DNA of 64,000 bases from Leucobacter exalbidus (GTDB lineage Bacteria > Actinomycetota > Actinomycetes > Actinomycetales > Microbacteriaceae): positions 2,852,001 through 2,916,000 of the forward strand of contig NZ_JAFIDA010000001.1 in NCBI RefSeq assembly GCF_017834145.1, in the 5' to 3' direction. Under the pieces are notes generated by a model. It was not told where the DNA came from and did no database searches. It saw only the letters and a program-made list of their open reading frames with translations. Positions within the stretch are counted from its first letter, which is position 1. Each line of letters begins with the position of its first letter. Shown here piece by piece: positions 44,752 through 53,498 of the stretch. A program made the translations under genes and the position numbers.

Positions 44752-45522
44752 GTGACGCGTCGGTCAGAAATACCCGAGTTGCCTGAGCTGTCTGAGTCGC
44801 CTGAGCTGCCCGCCCCGCTCGCAGCGCTCGCCGCAGCGGGGCGCGTCGCTCCCGACTGGGCCGCCGCGCTCGCCCCCGTCGCCGCCGAGATCGCCGAGAT
44901 CGCGCGGTTTTGTGACGCCGAACGCGCGGCCGGGTATGAGGTGTTGCCTACTGAGGATCGCATCTTTCGGGCGTTCGAGCGACCTCTGTCGGCCGCTCGC
45001 GTGCTTGTGCTCGGGCAAGACCCGTACCCGACGCCGGGGCACGCCATGGGGCTCGCGTTCTCGGCGGAGCCCGAGGTGCAGCCCCTGCCACGTAGCCTCG
45101 CCAACCTGTTTCGCGAACTGCACGATGACCTGGGCATCGCCCCCGCGATCCACGGTGATCTGAGTGCTTGGAGCGGCCAGGGAGTGCTGCTGTTAAACCG
45201 GGTGCTGACGGTGCGCGCTGGCGACGCCGGATCCCACCGCAACAAGGGGTGGGAGCGTGTCACCGACCGCGCCATCGATGCGCTGGTGGCGCGCGGCGGG
45301 CCGCTCGTCGCGGTGCTGTGGGGCAACGATGCGCGGGCGCTCGCTCCACGGCTCGAAGGCATGCCCATCATCGAGAGCGCGCACCCATCGCCGCTGTCTG
45401 CGCGCCGCGGATTCTTCGGCTCCAAGCCATTTAGTCGGGTAAACGAAGAGCTCGCCCACTTAGGCGCGGCCCCCATCGATTGGACCGTCGGCCCCTCGCA
45501 GGCCGAAAATCAGCTCTGGTGA
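44752..45522 (+). CDS. ung: Uracil-DNA glycosylase (family 1)
   Basis: A 256-residue UNG that removes uracil from DNA at the start of base-excision repair. The catalytic motif is [17 protein letters not shown] (Asp at about residue 90), followed by [13 protein letters not shown] and the DNA-intercalating [13 protein letters not shown] loop. It has an acidic, Pro/Leu-rich N-terminal extension of about 30 residues containing repeated [12 protein letters not shown]-like units. It starts at GTG 44752, 2 bases after the SDR gene. Its stop codon lies inside the first unit of a 7-bp tandem repeat. Confidence 0.97.
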   Translation: MTRRSEIPELPELSESPELPAPLAALAAAGRVAPDWAAALAPVAAEIAEIARFCDAERAAGYEVLPTEDRIFRAFERPLSAARVLVLGQDPYPTPGHAMGLAFSAEPEVQPLPRSLANLFRELHDDLGIAPAIHGDLSAWSGQGVLLLNRVLTVRAGDAGSHRNKGWERVTDRAIDALVARGGPLVAVLWGNDARALAPRLEGMPIIESAHPSPLSARRGFFGSKPFSRVNEELAHLGAAPIDWTVGPSQAENQLW

Positions 45523-45571
45523 CTGGTGACTGGTGACTGGTGACTGGTGACTGGTGACTGGTGACTGGTGA
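45516..45571. repeat. Eight perfect copies of the 7-bp repeat CTGGTGA
   Basis: Eight head-to-tail CTGGTGA units with a decayed ninth (CTGATG) follow. The first unit supplies the last Trp codon and the TGA stop of ung. Every unit carries TGA, so gain or loss of units cannot extend the protein. It is a simple-sequence repeat likely to vary in copy number by slippage. Confidence 0.97.
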
Positions 45572-45642
45572 CTGATGTAGGCGGGTGCGCGGGCTTGCGG
45601 GCGTGCTCTGTTGATCCGGATCATGCGAACCCGCGCCAGATA

Positions 45643-45684
45643 CACCAAACCGCGCAGCCATCAAGGTGACTGCGCGGTTTGGTG
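45643..45684 (-). terminator. Terminator after the MarR-SDR operon
   Basis: A perfect 15-bp stem, CACCAAACCGCGCAG (45643-45657) with CTGCGCGGTTTGGTG (45670-45684), has a 12-base loop. It lies 17 bases past the minus-strand SDR stop and downstream of the ung repeat, so it may serve both strands. Confidence 0.85.
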
Positions 45685-45701
45685 CAGCGGGGGAGCCGGG
45701 C

Positions 45702-46541
45702 TTACTTGGCCAGGCTGGCCGAGATTTCGGTGAACTTTGCGCGAATGTTGTCGTTGTTCCACGACCAGATATCGTCGCCGCGCAGCACGGTGTCGGCACC
45801 GCCATCGCAGTAGATGGTCTGGCCGCAGCAGTGGCTGTTCTCCACCGAGGTAAGCCAGATGAGCAGGTTGGCGATGCTCTCGGCAGGCTGGTGTGAGTTC
45901 AACGGCATCGGCACGTAGGCGTCGGTCATAGCCTTGCCCTCAGCGGTCGCGAGCAGTTCCTTGGTCATCGGGGTGACTACGGTGCCGGGGGCAACCGCGT
46001 TCACGGGGATGCCAGCGCCAGCCCACTTAGCGGTGGGGGCCTCGCGGCGTACCCAGCGTGAGATAGCGAGCTTCGACGACGGGTAGATCACGTTGGCGGC
46101 GCGGGGATCCTCGGCAGCCTGAGCCGCGATTTCCATTGCGGCTGCTTCGTTGCCCTCGAGCATGGCGTCAACGAGCGGTGCGATGACCGGCTGCATTGAG
46201 GCCATCGACGAGATCAGGGCGACGCGGGGTGCCGCTGACTTGGCGAGAGCGGGCTGCATGGCCTCGATGAACTCGGTCATGCCGAAGTAGTTCACGGCCA
46301 CCGTGATGGCGCGGGGGATGGAGAGGCCTGCGCACGCGATGACCGCGTCGACGGTGCCGCCAGCGAGGCGGGTGGCCTCTTCGGCTGCCTGCACGCGGCC
46401 AGCGGTCGAGGACAGGTCGCCCGAAACGTCGGTGCCCTTGAGGTCAACGCCGATGACGGTGTGGCCAGCATCCTTGAGGATCTGGGCAGTGGCCTTGCCG
46501 ATGCCCGAAGCTGCGCCGGTGACTACATAAGTGCGTGCCAT
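45702..46541 (-). CDS. Short-chain dehydrogenase, hydroxysteroid dehydrogenase-like
   Basis: A 279-residue SDR with TGAASGIGKATAQILKDAG at the N-terminus, ACAGLS, the serine region ALISSMASMQPV and the catalytic YPSSKLAISRWVRRE. The VNAVAPGTVVTPM and CCGQTIYCDGGADTVLRG segments, and the layout with a DxxGTDVxGDLS-like loop, resemble the 3-alpha-hydroxysteroid dehydrogenase/carbonyl reductase branch. It lies 15 bases after a MarR-type regulator on the same strand, which probably represses it together with itself. The true substrate is unknown. Confidence 0.9.
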   Translation of the reverse strand: MARTYVVTGAASGIGKATAQILKDAGHTVIGVDLKGTDVSGDLSSTAGRVQAAEEATRLAGGTVDAVIACAGLSIPRAITVAVNYFGMTEFIEAMQPALAKSAAPRVALISSMASMQPVIAPLVDAMLEGNEAAAMEIAAQAAEDPRAANVIYPSSKLAISRWVRREAPTAKWAGAGIPVNAVAPGTVVTPMTKELLATAEGKAMTDAYVPMPLNSHQPAESIANLLIWLTSVENSHCCGQTIYCDGGADTVLRGDDIWSWNNDNIRAKFTEISASLAK

Positions 46542-46556
46542 GAGAGATGGTCCTTT

Positions 46557-47051
46557 CTAAAGCGGGAAATTCGTGTCAAGCGGGGTGGCCTCAACGATGA
46601 ACGCATCGGTGAGGCGGGTCAGGAGACCTGAGAGCTGTATGAACTCGTCGTCGCTTAAGCCGTTGGGGGCCTGCGAGAACATCGAGATCCCAGCATCGAA
46701 CAACTGTTGAAACGTCGCCCGCCCTGCCGTAGAGAGTGAGACAAAGATCGACCGTTTATCGGCCGGGTCAGCCTCGCGCTGCAGCAGCCCCGCGTCAGAC
46801 ATGCGCGTGATGAGCTTAGAAGTCGACGGGCGGCTGAGATGCAGTTCGTCGGCAATCACGCTGGGGGTGGCGGGGGAACGGCGCACGCCCATGACGTAGA
46901 GCATGCGCACCGCGGTGGGGTCGAGCGACACCTGGCACTCGGCGGTGATGTGGCGCTGCAAGTCGAGTGACGACCAGCGTGACATCAGGCGGGTGAGGGC
47001 GAGGAGCGTCGCAGCCTGGGGGCTGTGCGTTTCAACCGGTTCGGACTCCAT
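46557..47051 (-). CDS. MarR-family transcriptional regulator
   Basis: A ~164-residue winged-helix regulator. SVIADELHLSRPSTSKLITR is the recognition region, followed by the wing DAGLLQREADPADKRSIFVSLS, with the DxRxxxxxLT-type signature as DKRSIFVSLS. The N- and C-terminal helices would form the dimer interface. I place the start at ATG 47051; an upstream TTG at 47069 is possible. It precedes the SDR gene by 15 bases. A perfect palindrome 23 bases before the ATG is its likely own operator. Confidence 0.9.
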   Translation of the reverse strand: MESEPVETHSPQAATLLALTRLMSRWSSLDLQRHITAECQVSLDPTAVRMLYVMGVRRSPATPSVIADELHLSRPSTSKLITRMSDAGLLQREADPADKRSIFVSLSTAGRATFQQLFDAGISMFSQAPNGLSDDEFIQLSGLLTRLTDAFIVEATPLDTNFPL

Positions 47052-47073
47052 GTATTCAGCGTATCTCAACTAA

Positions 47074-47086
47074 TTGCCTCAGGCAA
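47074..47086. promoter_or_regulatory. Candidate MarR operator
   Basis: TTGCCTCAGGCAA is a perfect palindrome around a central C, lying 23 bases upstream of the MarR start in an otherwise AT-leaning stretch. Its size and place fit an autoregulatory MarR site. Confidence 0.6.
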
Positions 47087-47112
47087 CTATATGTGTTGAG
47101 TGGGTGCACAAA

Positions 47113-47148
47113 CAGCTGTGCCCCCGCATGAAAGCGAGGGCACAGCTG
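47113..47148 (-). terminator. Terminator after the hut-linked permease
   Basis: A 15-bp stem with one mismatch (arms 47113-47127 and 47134-47148) and a 6-base loop lies 14 bases beyond the stop of the minus-strand permease gene. A short TTTG follows on that strand. Confidence 0.78.
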
Positions 47149-47161
47149 AGAAAAAATGCGA

Positions 47162-48613
47162 CTAGTTCACGGGGTTTGATCCGGCGCGTCGTCGCTGCGA
47201 GAGCCAGTACCAGGCTGCGAGCAGCAGCACCCAGCCCGCGCCCACATAGATCGCGGGTCGCGTGTCGGGCACGATCGCGATGAGCGCGAGCACCGCGATC
47301 ACAAACGCGATAGTGACGTATGAGGCCGCGGGCCACCACGGCACCGGGAACGCGCTGGGTTCGAGGCCGCCGCGCGCTACCTCGCGCTTCATGCGCACGT
47401 GGGCAATCAAAATGACGAGCCACACCAACACCGTCGCGAACGTCGCGAGGGCGGCGATGAGGAAGAAGACCTGATCGGGGAAGAGTGCGTTGATCACCAC
47501 GCCCACGAGCAGCGCCGCCACCATCGCCACGACGGGCATATAGGGCACGCCGCCCCGGCTGGTGCGGGTGAACGACTTGGGCGCCTGGCCCTTTTCTGCG
47601 AGGCCGTGCAGCATGCGCCCGGCCCCAAAAATGTCGGCATTGATGGCCGAGAGCGCGGCCGTGATGATGACGAAGTTGAGCACGTGGGCGGCGGCGGGGA
47701 TGCCGAGCGAATCAAACACCGCTACGAACGGGCTGGTGTTGCCGTCGAGCGAATTCCACGGCTGCAGGCACATGATGACGCCGAGCGTCAGTACGTAGAA
47801 CAACAGAATGCGCACGGGCACCGAATTGATGGCCTGGGGAATCACGCGGCCCGGGTCTTTGGCCTCGCCCGCAGTGATGCCGATGACCTCGATGCCGCCG
47901 AACGCAAACATCACGATCGTGAATGAGGCGACGAAACCCCACAGCCCATTGGGCATGAAGCCGCCGTGCCCCAGCAAATTCGAGAGCCCCGCGGCACCTT
48001 CGCTTTGCGTACCGAAGCCGAAGATGATCACGGCGATGCCGCCCACGATCATCAGCACGATCGCGGTGATTTTGATCAGCGAGAACCAGAACTCGAGCTC
48101 GCCAAACACCTTCACGCTAATGAGGTTGAGGGCCGCGATGAACAGCACCGCTGCGAGCACCCAGATCCAGCGGGCCACATCGGGGAACCAGAATCCCATG
48201 TAGATGCCAAACGCGGTGACATCGGCGAGGGCGACCACGAACATTTCGAAGGTGTACGTCCACCCCACCAAGAACCCGGCGAACGGGCTGATGTAGCGCG
48301 AGGCGTAGGCCGAGAACGACCCCGAAACCGGGTTGCGCACCGCGAGTTCACCGAGCGCACGCATCACCATAAAGACGGCCGCGCCGCCAATGATGTACGC
48401 GAGAAGCACCGAGGGGCCCGCGGTCTTGATCGCGCCAGCTGACCCCATGAAGAGGCCCGTGCCGATCGCTGATCCGAGCGCCATGAACCGAATATGGCGG
48501 GCGGTGAGGCCTCGACGCAGCGAGCCTGCGGGCGCGGGATCACCACTCTTTCGCGCCGGATCGGGTACCTCGGAAGTGTGGGCCTTAGCGGGCTGGCCGT
48601 CCGTCGTATTCAT
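47162..48613 (-). CDS. APC-family amino acid permease, probably for histidine
   Basis: A 483-residue AAT-type permease with about 12 membrane helices. [25 protein letters not shown] is the hallmark N-terminal segment of the ProY/HisP/AroP group, and [26 protein letters not shown] its conserved loop. The start at 48613 is set by GAGAGGGATC upstream. It lies 78 bases after hutG on the same strand and is followed by a terminator. Its place in the hut locus suggests histidine uptake, although proline or another amino acid cannot be excluded. Confidence 0.9.
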   Translation of the reverse strand: MNTTDGQPAKAHTSEVPDPARKSGDPAPAGSLRRGLTARHIRFMALGSAIGTGLFMGSAGAIKTAGPSVLLAYIIGGAAVFMVMRALGELAVRNPVSGSFSAYASRYISPFAGFLVGWTYTFEMFVVALADVTAFGIYMGFWFPDVARWIWVLAAVLFIAALNLISVKVFGELEFWFSLIKITAIVLMIVGGIAVIIFGFGTQSEGAAGLSNLLGHGGFMPNGLWGFVASFTIVMFAFGGIEVIGITAGEAKDPGRVIPQAINSVPVRILLFYVLTLGVIMCLQPWNSLDGNTSPFVAVFDSLGIPAAAHVLNFVIITAALSAINADIFGAGRMLHGLAEKGQAPKSFTRTSRGGVPYMPVVAMVAALLVGVVINALFPDQVFFLIAALATFATVLVWLVILIAHVRMKREVARGGLEPSAFPVPWWPAASYVTIAFVIAVLALIAIVPDTRPAIYVGAGWVLLLAAWYWLSQRRRAGSNPVN

Positions 48614-48691
48614 TGCGTGATCCCTCTCGGCGGGGTCTCCCGCACCGAAATACTGTAACCCGGGAGCCCGCGATTGGTGCAATCGTGCGGT

Positions 48692-49663
48692 TTAGTGCCC
48701 GAGCCGTTTGGCGAGCCCCGCCGCGGCCTCGAGCACGCACAATGCGGCGAGGCGCACGGTGCGCTGATCTTCGGTGTCTGCCGTGGCGTCGACCTCGGCG
48801 ATATCGATGCCGCGCACGCGGGGGTCGGTGGCGAGCAGTCGCGCCGCGAGCCTGAGCTCGTAGGCCTGCAGCCCGCCGGGAATCGAGGCCGGGCAGCCGG
48901 GCGCCACCGACCGGTCGCACACGTCGACGTCGAGATCAACGTGCAGGGGGCCGTCGCCTGATCCGGCGATGTGCAGCGCTTCGTCGATGACATCGTGCAT
49001 CGAACGGCTGTGCAGCTCGTCGCGGTGAATCACCGTGATGCCGTAGTCGCGTGCGCGCTTGCGGTATTCGGCCGAGTTTGCGAAGTCGGCGATGCCGATC
49101 TGCACGATGCGGCGCGGGTTGAGCCCCGCCTCAATGAGGCGGCGCACGGGGGAGCCGTTCGACCGGCCGTCACGCAGATCATGGTGCGCGTCGAGCGTGA
49201 TGAGTCCCGCAGTTTCAATATTGTCGCCGAAGACGCCCAGGGCCGCCGGCACCGTGAGCGAGTTGTCGCCGCCAACGGCCACGACGAGCTGCGCCCGGGC
49301 CGACAGGCTTGCCACGAGTGCCTGGGCTGCGGCTTCGCCGGTCTCAGAATCGGGATCGACGGCGTCACCCGCATCAACAATCGTGAGTGCCTCATCGAGC
49401 ACGATTTCTTGTTTGCCACGGCGGCGGCCAGGGGCTCCCGGCGTCACCACGTGGCTCGAGTAGCGTCTGAGAGCCTCGCGCACCGCGGCGGGGGTTTCGT
49501 GCGCGTTGCTCGGAGACAGCGAATTGCGTGAGGTGGGGATCCCCAAAATGGCGAGGTCGATGGGGCTCTCGCCATCGGGCACGGCGCCCCAGCCGCCGGT
49601 GCGCGGCCACGCCGGATCGTTCGACAGTGCGGGGGTGCCGGGGGTGATCTCGTCATAGCTCAT
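48692..49663 (-). CDS. hutG: Formimidoylglutamase (arginase family)
   Basis: A 323-residue binuclear manganese hydrolase. The metal-binding motifs are VVAVGGDNSLTVPAAL (with GGDN in place of the more common GGDH), TLDAHHDLRDG and LHVDLDVDVCDRSVAPGCPA. In the hut context it should cleave N-formimidoyl-L-glutamate to glutamate and formamide, the last step of the four-enzyme pathway. It diverges from hutH across a 123-bp region that holds a probable operator. By sequence alone an agmatinase-like role would be possible; the neighbours decide the call. Confidence 0.9.
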   Translation of the reverse strand: MSYDEITPGTPALSNDPAWPRTGGWGAVPDGESPIDLAILGIPTSRNSLSPSNAHETPAAVREALRRYSSHVVTPGAPGRRRGKQEIVLDEALTIVDAGDAVDPDSETGEAAAQALVASLSARAQLVVAVGGDNSLTVPAALGVFGDNIETAGLITLDAHHDLRDGRSNGSPVRRLIEAGLNPRRIVQIGIADFANSAEYRKRARDYGITVIHRDELHSRSMHDVIDEALHIAGSGDGPLHVDLDVDVCDRSVAPGCPASIPGGLQAYELRLAARLLATDPRVRGIDIAEVDATADTEDQRTVRLAALCVLEAAAGLAKRLGH

Positions 49664-49716
49664 GTCTTGACGCTAACAACTCCTGACCAAATAGCGAACC
49701 GAGACTTTCCCCAATC

Positions 49717-49732
49717 GTCTGTAATCCCAGAC
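49717..49732. promoter_or_regulatory. Candidate hut operator between hutG and hutH
   Basis: GTCTGTAATCCCAGAC reads on the other strand as GTCTGGGATTACAGAC. It matches the repeat before hutU (GTCTGGGATGCCAGAC) at 14 of 16 positions. It lies in the divergent hutG/hutH promoter region, 54 bases before hutH. Confidence 0.7.
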
Positions 49733-49786
49733 ACTGGGGTGCGCGGAAGGCACCCGCACAGGCCCCGCGTGCGGTGAAATCAGAGT

Positions 49787-51379
49787 ATGAACGCTCACCA
49801 CGCCACCCAAGCTGCCTCCGTCACCCTGGGAGCTGGCCCCCTCACCATCGCCGAGGTTGTGGCGGTCGCCCGGCACAACGCCCCCATCGAGATCGCCCCC
49901 GACGGGCTCGCACGCGTGAGCGCCAGCCGAGACATCATCGATGCCCTCGCCAGCGACACCCAACCCCACTACGGCATCTCCACCGGATTCGGTGCGCTCG
50001 CCAAGGTGCAGATCCCGGTCGAGAAGCGCCAGCAATTGCAGCGCAGCCTCATCAGATCGCACGCCGCCGGCACCGGCGCCGAGGTCGAACGCGAGGTCGT
50101 GCGCGCCCTCATGCTGCTGCGCCTCGCCACCCTCGCCACCGGTCGCACCGGTGTGCGCCCCGCCGTCGTGACCACCTACGCCGCCATCGTGAACGCCGGC
50201 ATCACGCCAGTGGTGCACGAATACGGTTCACTCGGATGCTCAGGCGACCTCAGCCCGCTCGCCCACTGCGCGCTCACGCTCATGGGAGAGGGACACGTGC
50301 GCGTCAGCCTCGATCTCTCCATCCCCCCGATCCCCGCAGCCGACGCGCTCGCCGCCGCGGGCATTGAGCCGCTCGTGCTCGCCGAGAAAGAGGGCCTCGC
50401 ACTGATCAATGGCACAGATGGCATGCTCGGCATGCTGTGCCTCGCGCTCACCGACCTTGCCGAACTGTTTGCGATCGCCGACGTGGCCGCTGCTGCCTCG
50501 GTTGAAGGACTGATGGGCACCGACGCCGTGTTTGCCGCCGATCTGCAGGCGCTGCGCCCGCACCCAGGCCAGGCAGCATCGGCCGCAAACATGCGTGCGG
50601 TGCTGGGGGAGTCGCAGTTGATTCAGCGCCCGCGCGAGGGGGAATTCACGCGCGTGCAAGACGCTTACTCGCTGCGCTGCGCACCCCAGGTGCACGGCGC
50701 TGCCCGCGATACGGCCGCACACGCTGCCACAGTCGCCGGGTATGAGCTCGCCTCTGCCATCGATAACCCGGTGGTGTTGCCCGACGGCCGCGTTGAATCC
50801 AACGGCAACTTTCACGGTGCCCCCGTCGCGTACGCCCTCGACTTTTTGGCGATTGCGGTGGCCGACCTCGCGAGCATCTCTGAGCGCCGCACCGACCGGT
50901 TCCTCGATGTGTCGCGCAACCACGGCCTGCCCCCGTTCCTCGCGGCAGACGCGGGCCTCGACTCGGGCCTGATGATCGCCCAGTACACGGCGGCCGGCAT
51001 CGTGTCTGAACTGAAGCGGCTCGCGGCCCCGGCCTCGGTCGATTCGATTCCGTCTTCGGCGATGCAAGAGGATCACGTATCAATGGGCTGGGCCGCGGGG
51101 CGCAAGCTGCGACGCTCGGTCGACGGCCTGTCACGGGTGCTCGCGATCGAGCTGCTCGCGTCGACCCGCGCGCTCGATTTCCGTGTGCTCGACCCACAGT
51201 CGGCCGCCCAGCAGCCCTCGCCGGCGACCCGGGCGGTGCACGAGCTGTTTCGCACGCGCATTTCGGCACCCGACACCGACACATTCCTGTCGCCCACGAT
51301 TACGTCGGCGTACGAGTTCGTAGTGAGCGGCGAGGTGCGTGAGCGGGTCGAGGGTGCACTCGGTGCGCAGCTCGCGTAG
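49787..51379 (+). CDS. hutH: Histidine ammonia-lyase
   Basis: A 530-residue aromatic amino acid lyase that deaminates histidine to urocanate. The MIO electrophile forms from Cys151-Ser152-Gly153 in YGSLGCSGDLSPLAHCAL; the Cys-Ser-Gly form is one I recall from actinobacterial HutH. Other conserved parts are HYGISTGFGALAKV (catalytic Tyr), QDAYSLRCAPQVHGAARD, SAIDNPVVLPDGRVESNGNFHG and PSSAMQEDHVSMG. It diverges from hutG and is followed in the same direction by the IclR-type regulator. Confidence 0.97.
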   Translation: MNAHHATQAASVTLGAGPLTIAEVVAVARHNAPIEIAPDGLARVSASRDIIDALASDTQPHYGISTGFGALAKVQIPVEKRQQLQRSLIRSHAAGTGAEVEREVVRALMLLRLATLATGRTGVRPAVVTTYAAIVNAGITPVVHEYGSLGCSGDLSPLAHCALTLMGEGHVRVSLDLSIPPIPAADALAAAGIEPLVLAEKEGLALINGTDGMLGMLCLALTDLAELFAIADVAAAASVEGLMGTDAVFAADLQALRPHPGQAASAANMRAVLGESQLIQRPREGEFTRVQDAYSLRCAPQVHGAARDTAAHAATVAGYELASAIDNPVVLPDGRVESNGNFHGAPVAYALDFLAIAVADLASISERRTDRFLDVSRNHGLPPFLAADAGLDSGLMIAQYTAAGIVSELKRLAAPASVDSIPSSAMQEDHVSMGWAAGRKLRRSVDGLSRVLAIELLASTRALDFRVLDPQSAAQQPSPATRAVHELFRTRISAPDTDTFLSPTITSAYEFVVSGEVRERVEGALGAQLA

Positions 51380-51457
51380 CCGGAAACTATCGGGAGCCGC
51401 AGTGCCCGCCCAGGCCTGGATCCCCGCTGCGGGGACCTCAACGGGTAGGGTGCAGTC

Positions 51458-52237
51458 ATGACCGACCCCAAGGTGCCCGCGGCCGACCACACGCTGCGCA
51501 TTCTCAGCCTGTTGGCGGGCTCGCGGGGCCCGATGGCGGCGAGCATGATTGCGACAAAGCTCGAGCTGCCGCGCTCGACGGTTTACCATCTGCTCGCCAC
51601 CCTGCAAGAGCACGGCTTCGTGATGCACCTCCCCGAGGAGAAACGCTACGGGCTCGGCATCGCCGCGGTCGAACTGTCGAGCGCGTACGAGCGGCAAGAA
51701 CCGCTCGGCCGGCTCGGCCGCCCGCTCGTGGCCCAGCTCGTTGACCGGCTGGGGGAGAGCTGTCACCTCGCGGTGCCCCACGGCAGAGATGTGCTGTACG
51801 TGATCGAGGAGCGGGCGCAGGGCTCGCGCCCACTCGTCACCGATGTGGATGTGCGGCTGCCGATGCAGCTCACCGCGAGCGGCCGCGCCATCCTTGCGGC
51901 GCTGCCCAAGGCGCAGGTGCGGGCTTTGTTCCCCGATCTCGAATCGTTTGTGCACCGCCACGATGACCCCGACGGCATCGACCGCTACTCGAAGCTGCGC
52001 GGGGTGCTCGACGCTACCCGCACGCGCGGATTCGCGCTCGAGCGCGGCTCGGTCACCGCAGGGCTGTCCTCGATCGGTGTGCCGGTGCTCGACCACCGGG
52101 GCTGGCCGGTCGCCGCGATCGCGGTGACCTTCGCCGAGGAACGGGTGGATCCAGAGCGCTTCGCACCCATCGCCCGCGACGTGCGCAGCACTGCCGAGGC
52201 GCTATCGTCGCGGATCTACGGCAAGTCACGGGTGTAG
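51458..52237 (+). CDS. IclR-family transcriptional regulator, probable hut regulator
   Basis: A 259-residue IclR protein. Residues ~8-60 are the winged helix (LRILSLLAGSRGPMAASMIA, LELPRSTVYHLLATLQEHGF), and the rest is the GAF-like effector domain, including RLPMQLTASGRAILAALP, AVTAGLSSIGVPV-like GLSSIGVPVLDHRGWPVAAI and a final RSTAEALSSRIYG. It follows hutH by 78 bases and is the only regulator in the hut locus. The matching inverted repeats at 49717 and 56566 are its likely binding sites. The ligand is presumably urocanate or another pathway intermediate. Confidence 0.92.
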   Translation: MTDPKVPAADHTLRILSLLAGSRGPMAASMIATKLELPRSTVYHLLATLQEHGFVMHLPEEKRYGLGIAAVELSSAYERQEPLGRLGRPLVAQLVDRLGESCHLAVPHGRDVLYVIEERAQGSRPLVTDVDVRLPMQLTASGRAILAALPKAQVRALFPDLESFVHRHDDPDGIDRYSKLRGVLDATRTRGFALERGSVTAGLSSIGVPVLDHRGWPVAAIAVTFAEERVDPERFAPIARDVRSTAEALSSRIYGKSRV

Positions 52238-52282
52238 CCAGCCTGGTTTGGCTCGACAGCGCGAGCTCCATCGCACTTTTCA

Positions 52283-52341
52283 TTTGGTGGCCCCGTGTCG
52301 GGGTACTCGCACCGACGGTACCCCGACACGGGGCCACCAAA
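52283..52341. terminator. Exceptionally long perfect hairpin between iclR-type and DUF559 genes
   Basis: Arms 52283-52306 and 52318-52341 are perfectly complementary over 24 bp and enclose an 11-base loop. It lies 46 bases after the regulator stop and 32 bases before the convergent gene's stop, so a bidirectional terminator is the simplest reading. No T-run flanks it, and its length exceeds normal terminators. Confidence 0.8.
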
Positions 52342-52372
52342 CGAGCACGCGTGTTGCGAGTGCGGGTGCACA

Positions 52373-53347
52373 TCAGTGGCACTCAGCGAAGTAGCGCTCG
52401 AGTTCGGGTGAGAGGGTGCGCGGGGTGCGCCCGAGAAACGTGCACATGAGCTGCCTCGTGACCGCGACTTGGGCGGGGTGAAAGTTCTCGCGGTGCAGCC
52501 GAAGCACCGCATACCCAGCAGCACGCGCCCGCTCAAGACGCCGCTCATCCTTGAGATACTGCTGCCGATCGGTGCGGTGCTGCTCCCCGTCATATTCCAT
52601 GATGCGCCTGCGGGCACGATCAACCAAGTCGAAGCGCCCGATCCAGTGCCCGGCAGTGTCGAAGACGTGGGACTGCATTTCGAGGTCATCGATCCCCATG
52701 CGGGCGAGCTCAAAGTGTTGAATCGATTCCATGCGAGATTCTGCCCCGACCCTGGCGACCCGCAGCGCTGCCCGTAGCCGACCGATACCGGGGGAGCGGC
52801 GCGCAGTCAGGGCAGCCTCGAGATCTTCGTGAGTGATGAGGGGGCTCTTGCAGCTGTGGTGACCGCGCGGCAGCACCAGAAAGTCGATCGCAATGACAAG
52901 TTCTTGAAAGTTGAGCAGCGGTGCGCTCTGCGTGAGGGCGGTGGCAACAGGGACACACGAAAGCTCGCCTCTGAGCCGTGCAACGCTGAAGGGAGCCAGC
53001 GACCTGTGCCCCAGTACGTTCTTGCCTCGCGCCCGGTTGTGTGCGGGCTGCACCGTCACATGCAGCGCGGCAGTAGTACGTAACGGGCACCCGTAGAGCA
53101 ATAACGCCGTGGTGTGGCTGAACGCCTCACCCTCACGCAGCAGCGGCAAGTAGCTCTCCGCGCGGTAGCGCATGATCTCTTCCACGAATTGGGTCTGAGG
53201 CGGGGGAGCGTGCGAGTACACGCCGCGGTGAGGGTGCGCGAACCTGTGGTGCCGCAGCATGTCTGCCGACACCTCAAAACGAGGCGCGTCGGCAGCAATG
53301 AACGCGAGTGGGAGGTGCGGGGTCAACGTACGTGGAGTGAAAGGCAT
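52373..53347 (-). CDS. DUF559-type (Vsr-like endonuclease fold) protein
   Basis: A ~324-residue protein. The C-terminal ~100 residues match the DUF559/Vsr-like pattern: GRFDLVDRARRRIMEYDGEQH has the conserved Asp and the ExDGxxH core, followed by YLKDERRLERARAAGYAVLRL. The N-terminal part carries an FAHPHRGVY-type segment and SHTTALLLYGCPL, as in AbiEi-like antitoxin-related proteins. Such proteins are common single genes in actinobacteria and have no settled role. The start is uncertain (53347, 53380 or 53431). It sits inside the hut locus without an evident pathway role and may be an insertion. Confidence 0.75.
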   Translation of the reverse strand: MPFTPRTLTPHLPLAFIAADAPRFEVSADMLRHHRFAHPHRGVYSHAPPPQTQFVEEIMRYRAESYLPLLREGEAFSHTTALLLYGCPLRTTAALHVTVQPAHNRARGKNVLGHRSLAPFSVARLRGELSCVPVATALTQSAPLLNFQELVIAIDFLVLPRGHHSCKSPLITHEDLEAALTARRSPGIGRLRAALRVARVGAESRMESIQHFELARMGIDDLEMQSHVFDTAGHWIGRFDLVDRARRRIMEYDGEQHRTDRQQYLKDERRLERARAAGYAVLRLHRENFHPAQVAVTRQLMCTFLGRTPRTLSPELERYFAECH

Positions 53348-53498
53348 GCCAGCAGTGTGACCTGCGTCAGCACCCAACATTGCGTTGTCCACAGATCTGG
53401 ATGATTCTTCATGATTGTGACTCAAAATCACTGCCTGTGGAACACTCGCGAATTCTTGTTAGAGCGCGAGAGCGGGGGTTCTAGTTCTAGCTCTAGGC

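Noticed and set aside
45516-45577. Short tandem repeats as a possible CRISPR array
   Set aside because: Units are 7 bp with no spacers, so this is a microsatellite-like repeat.
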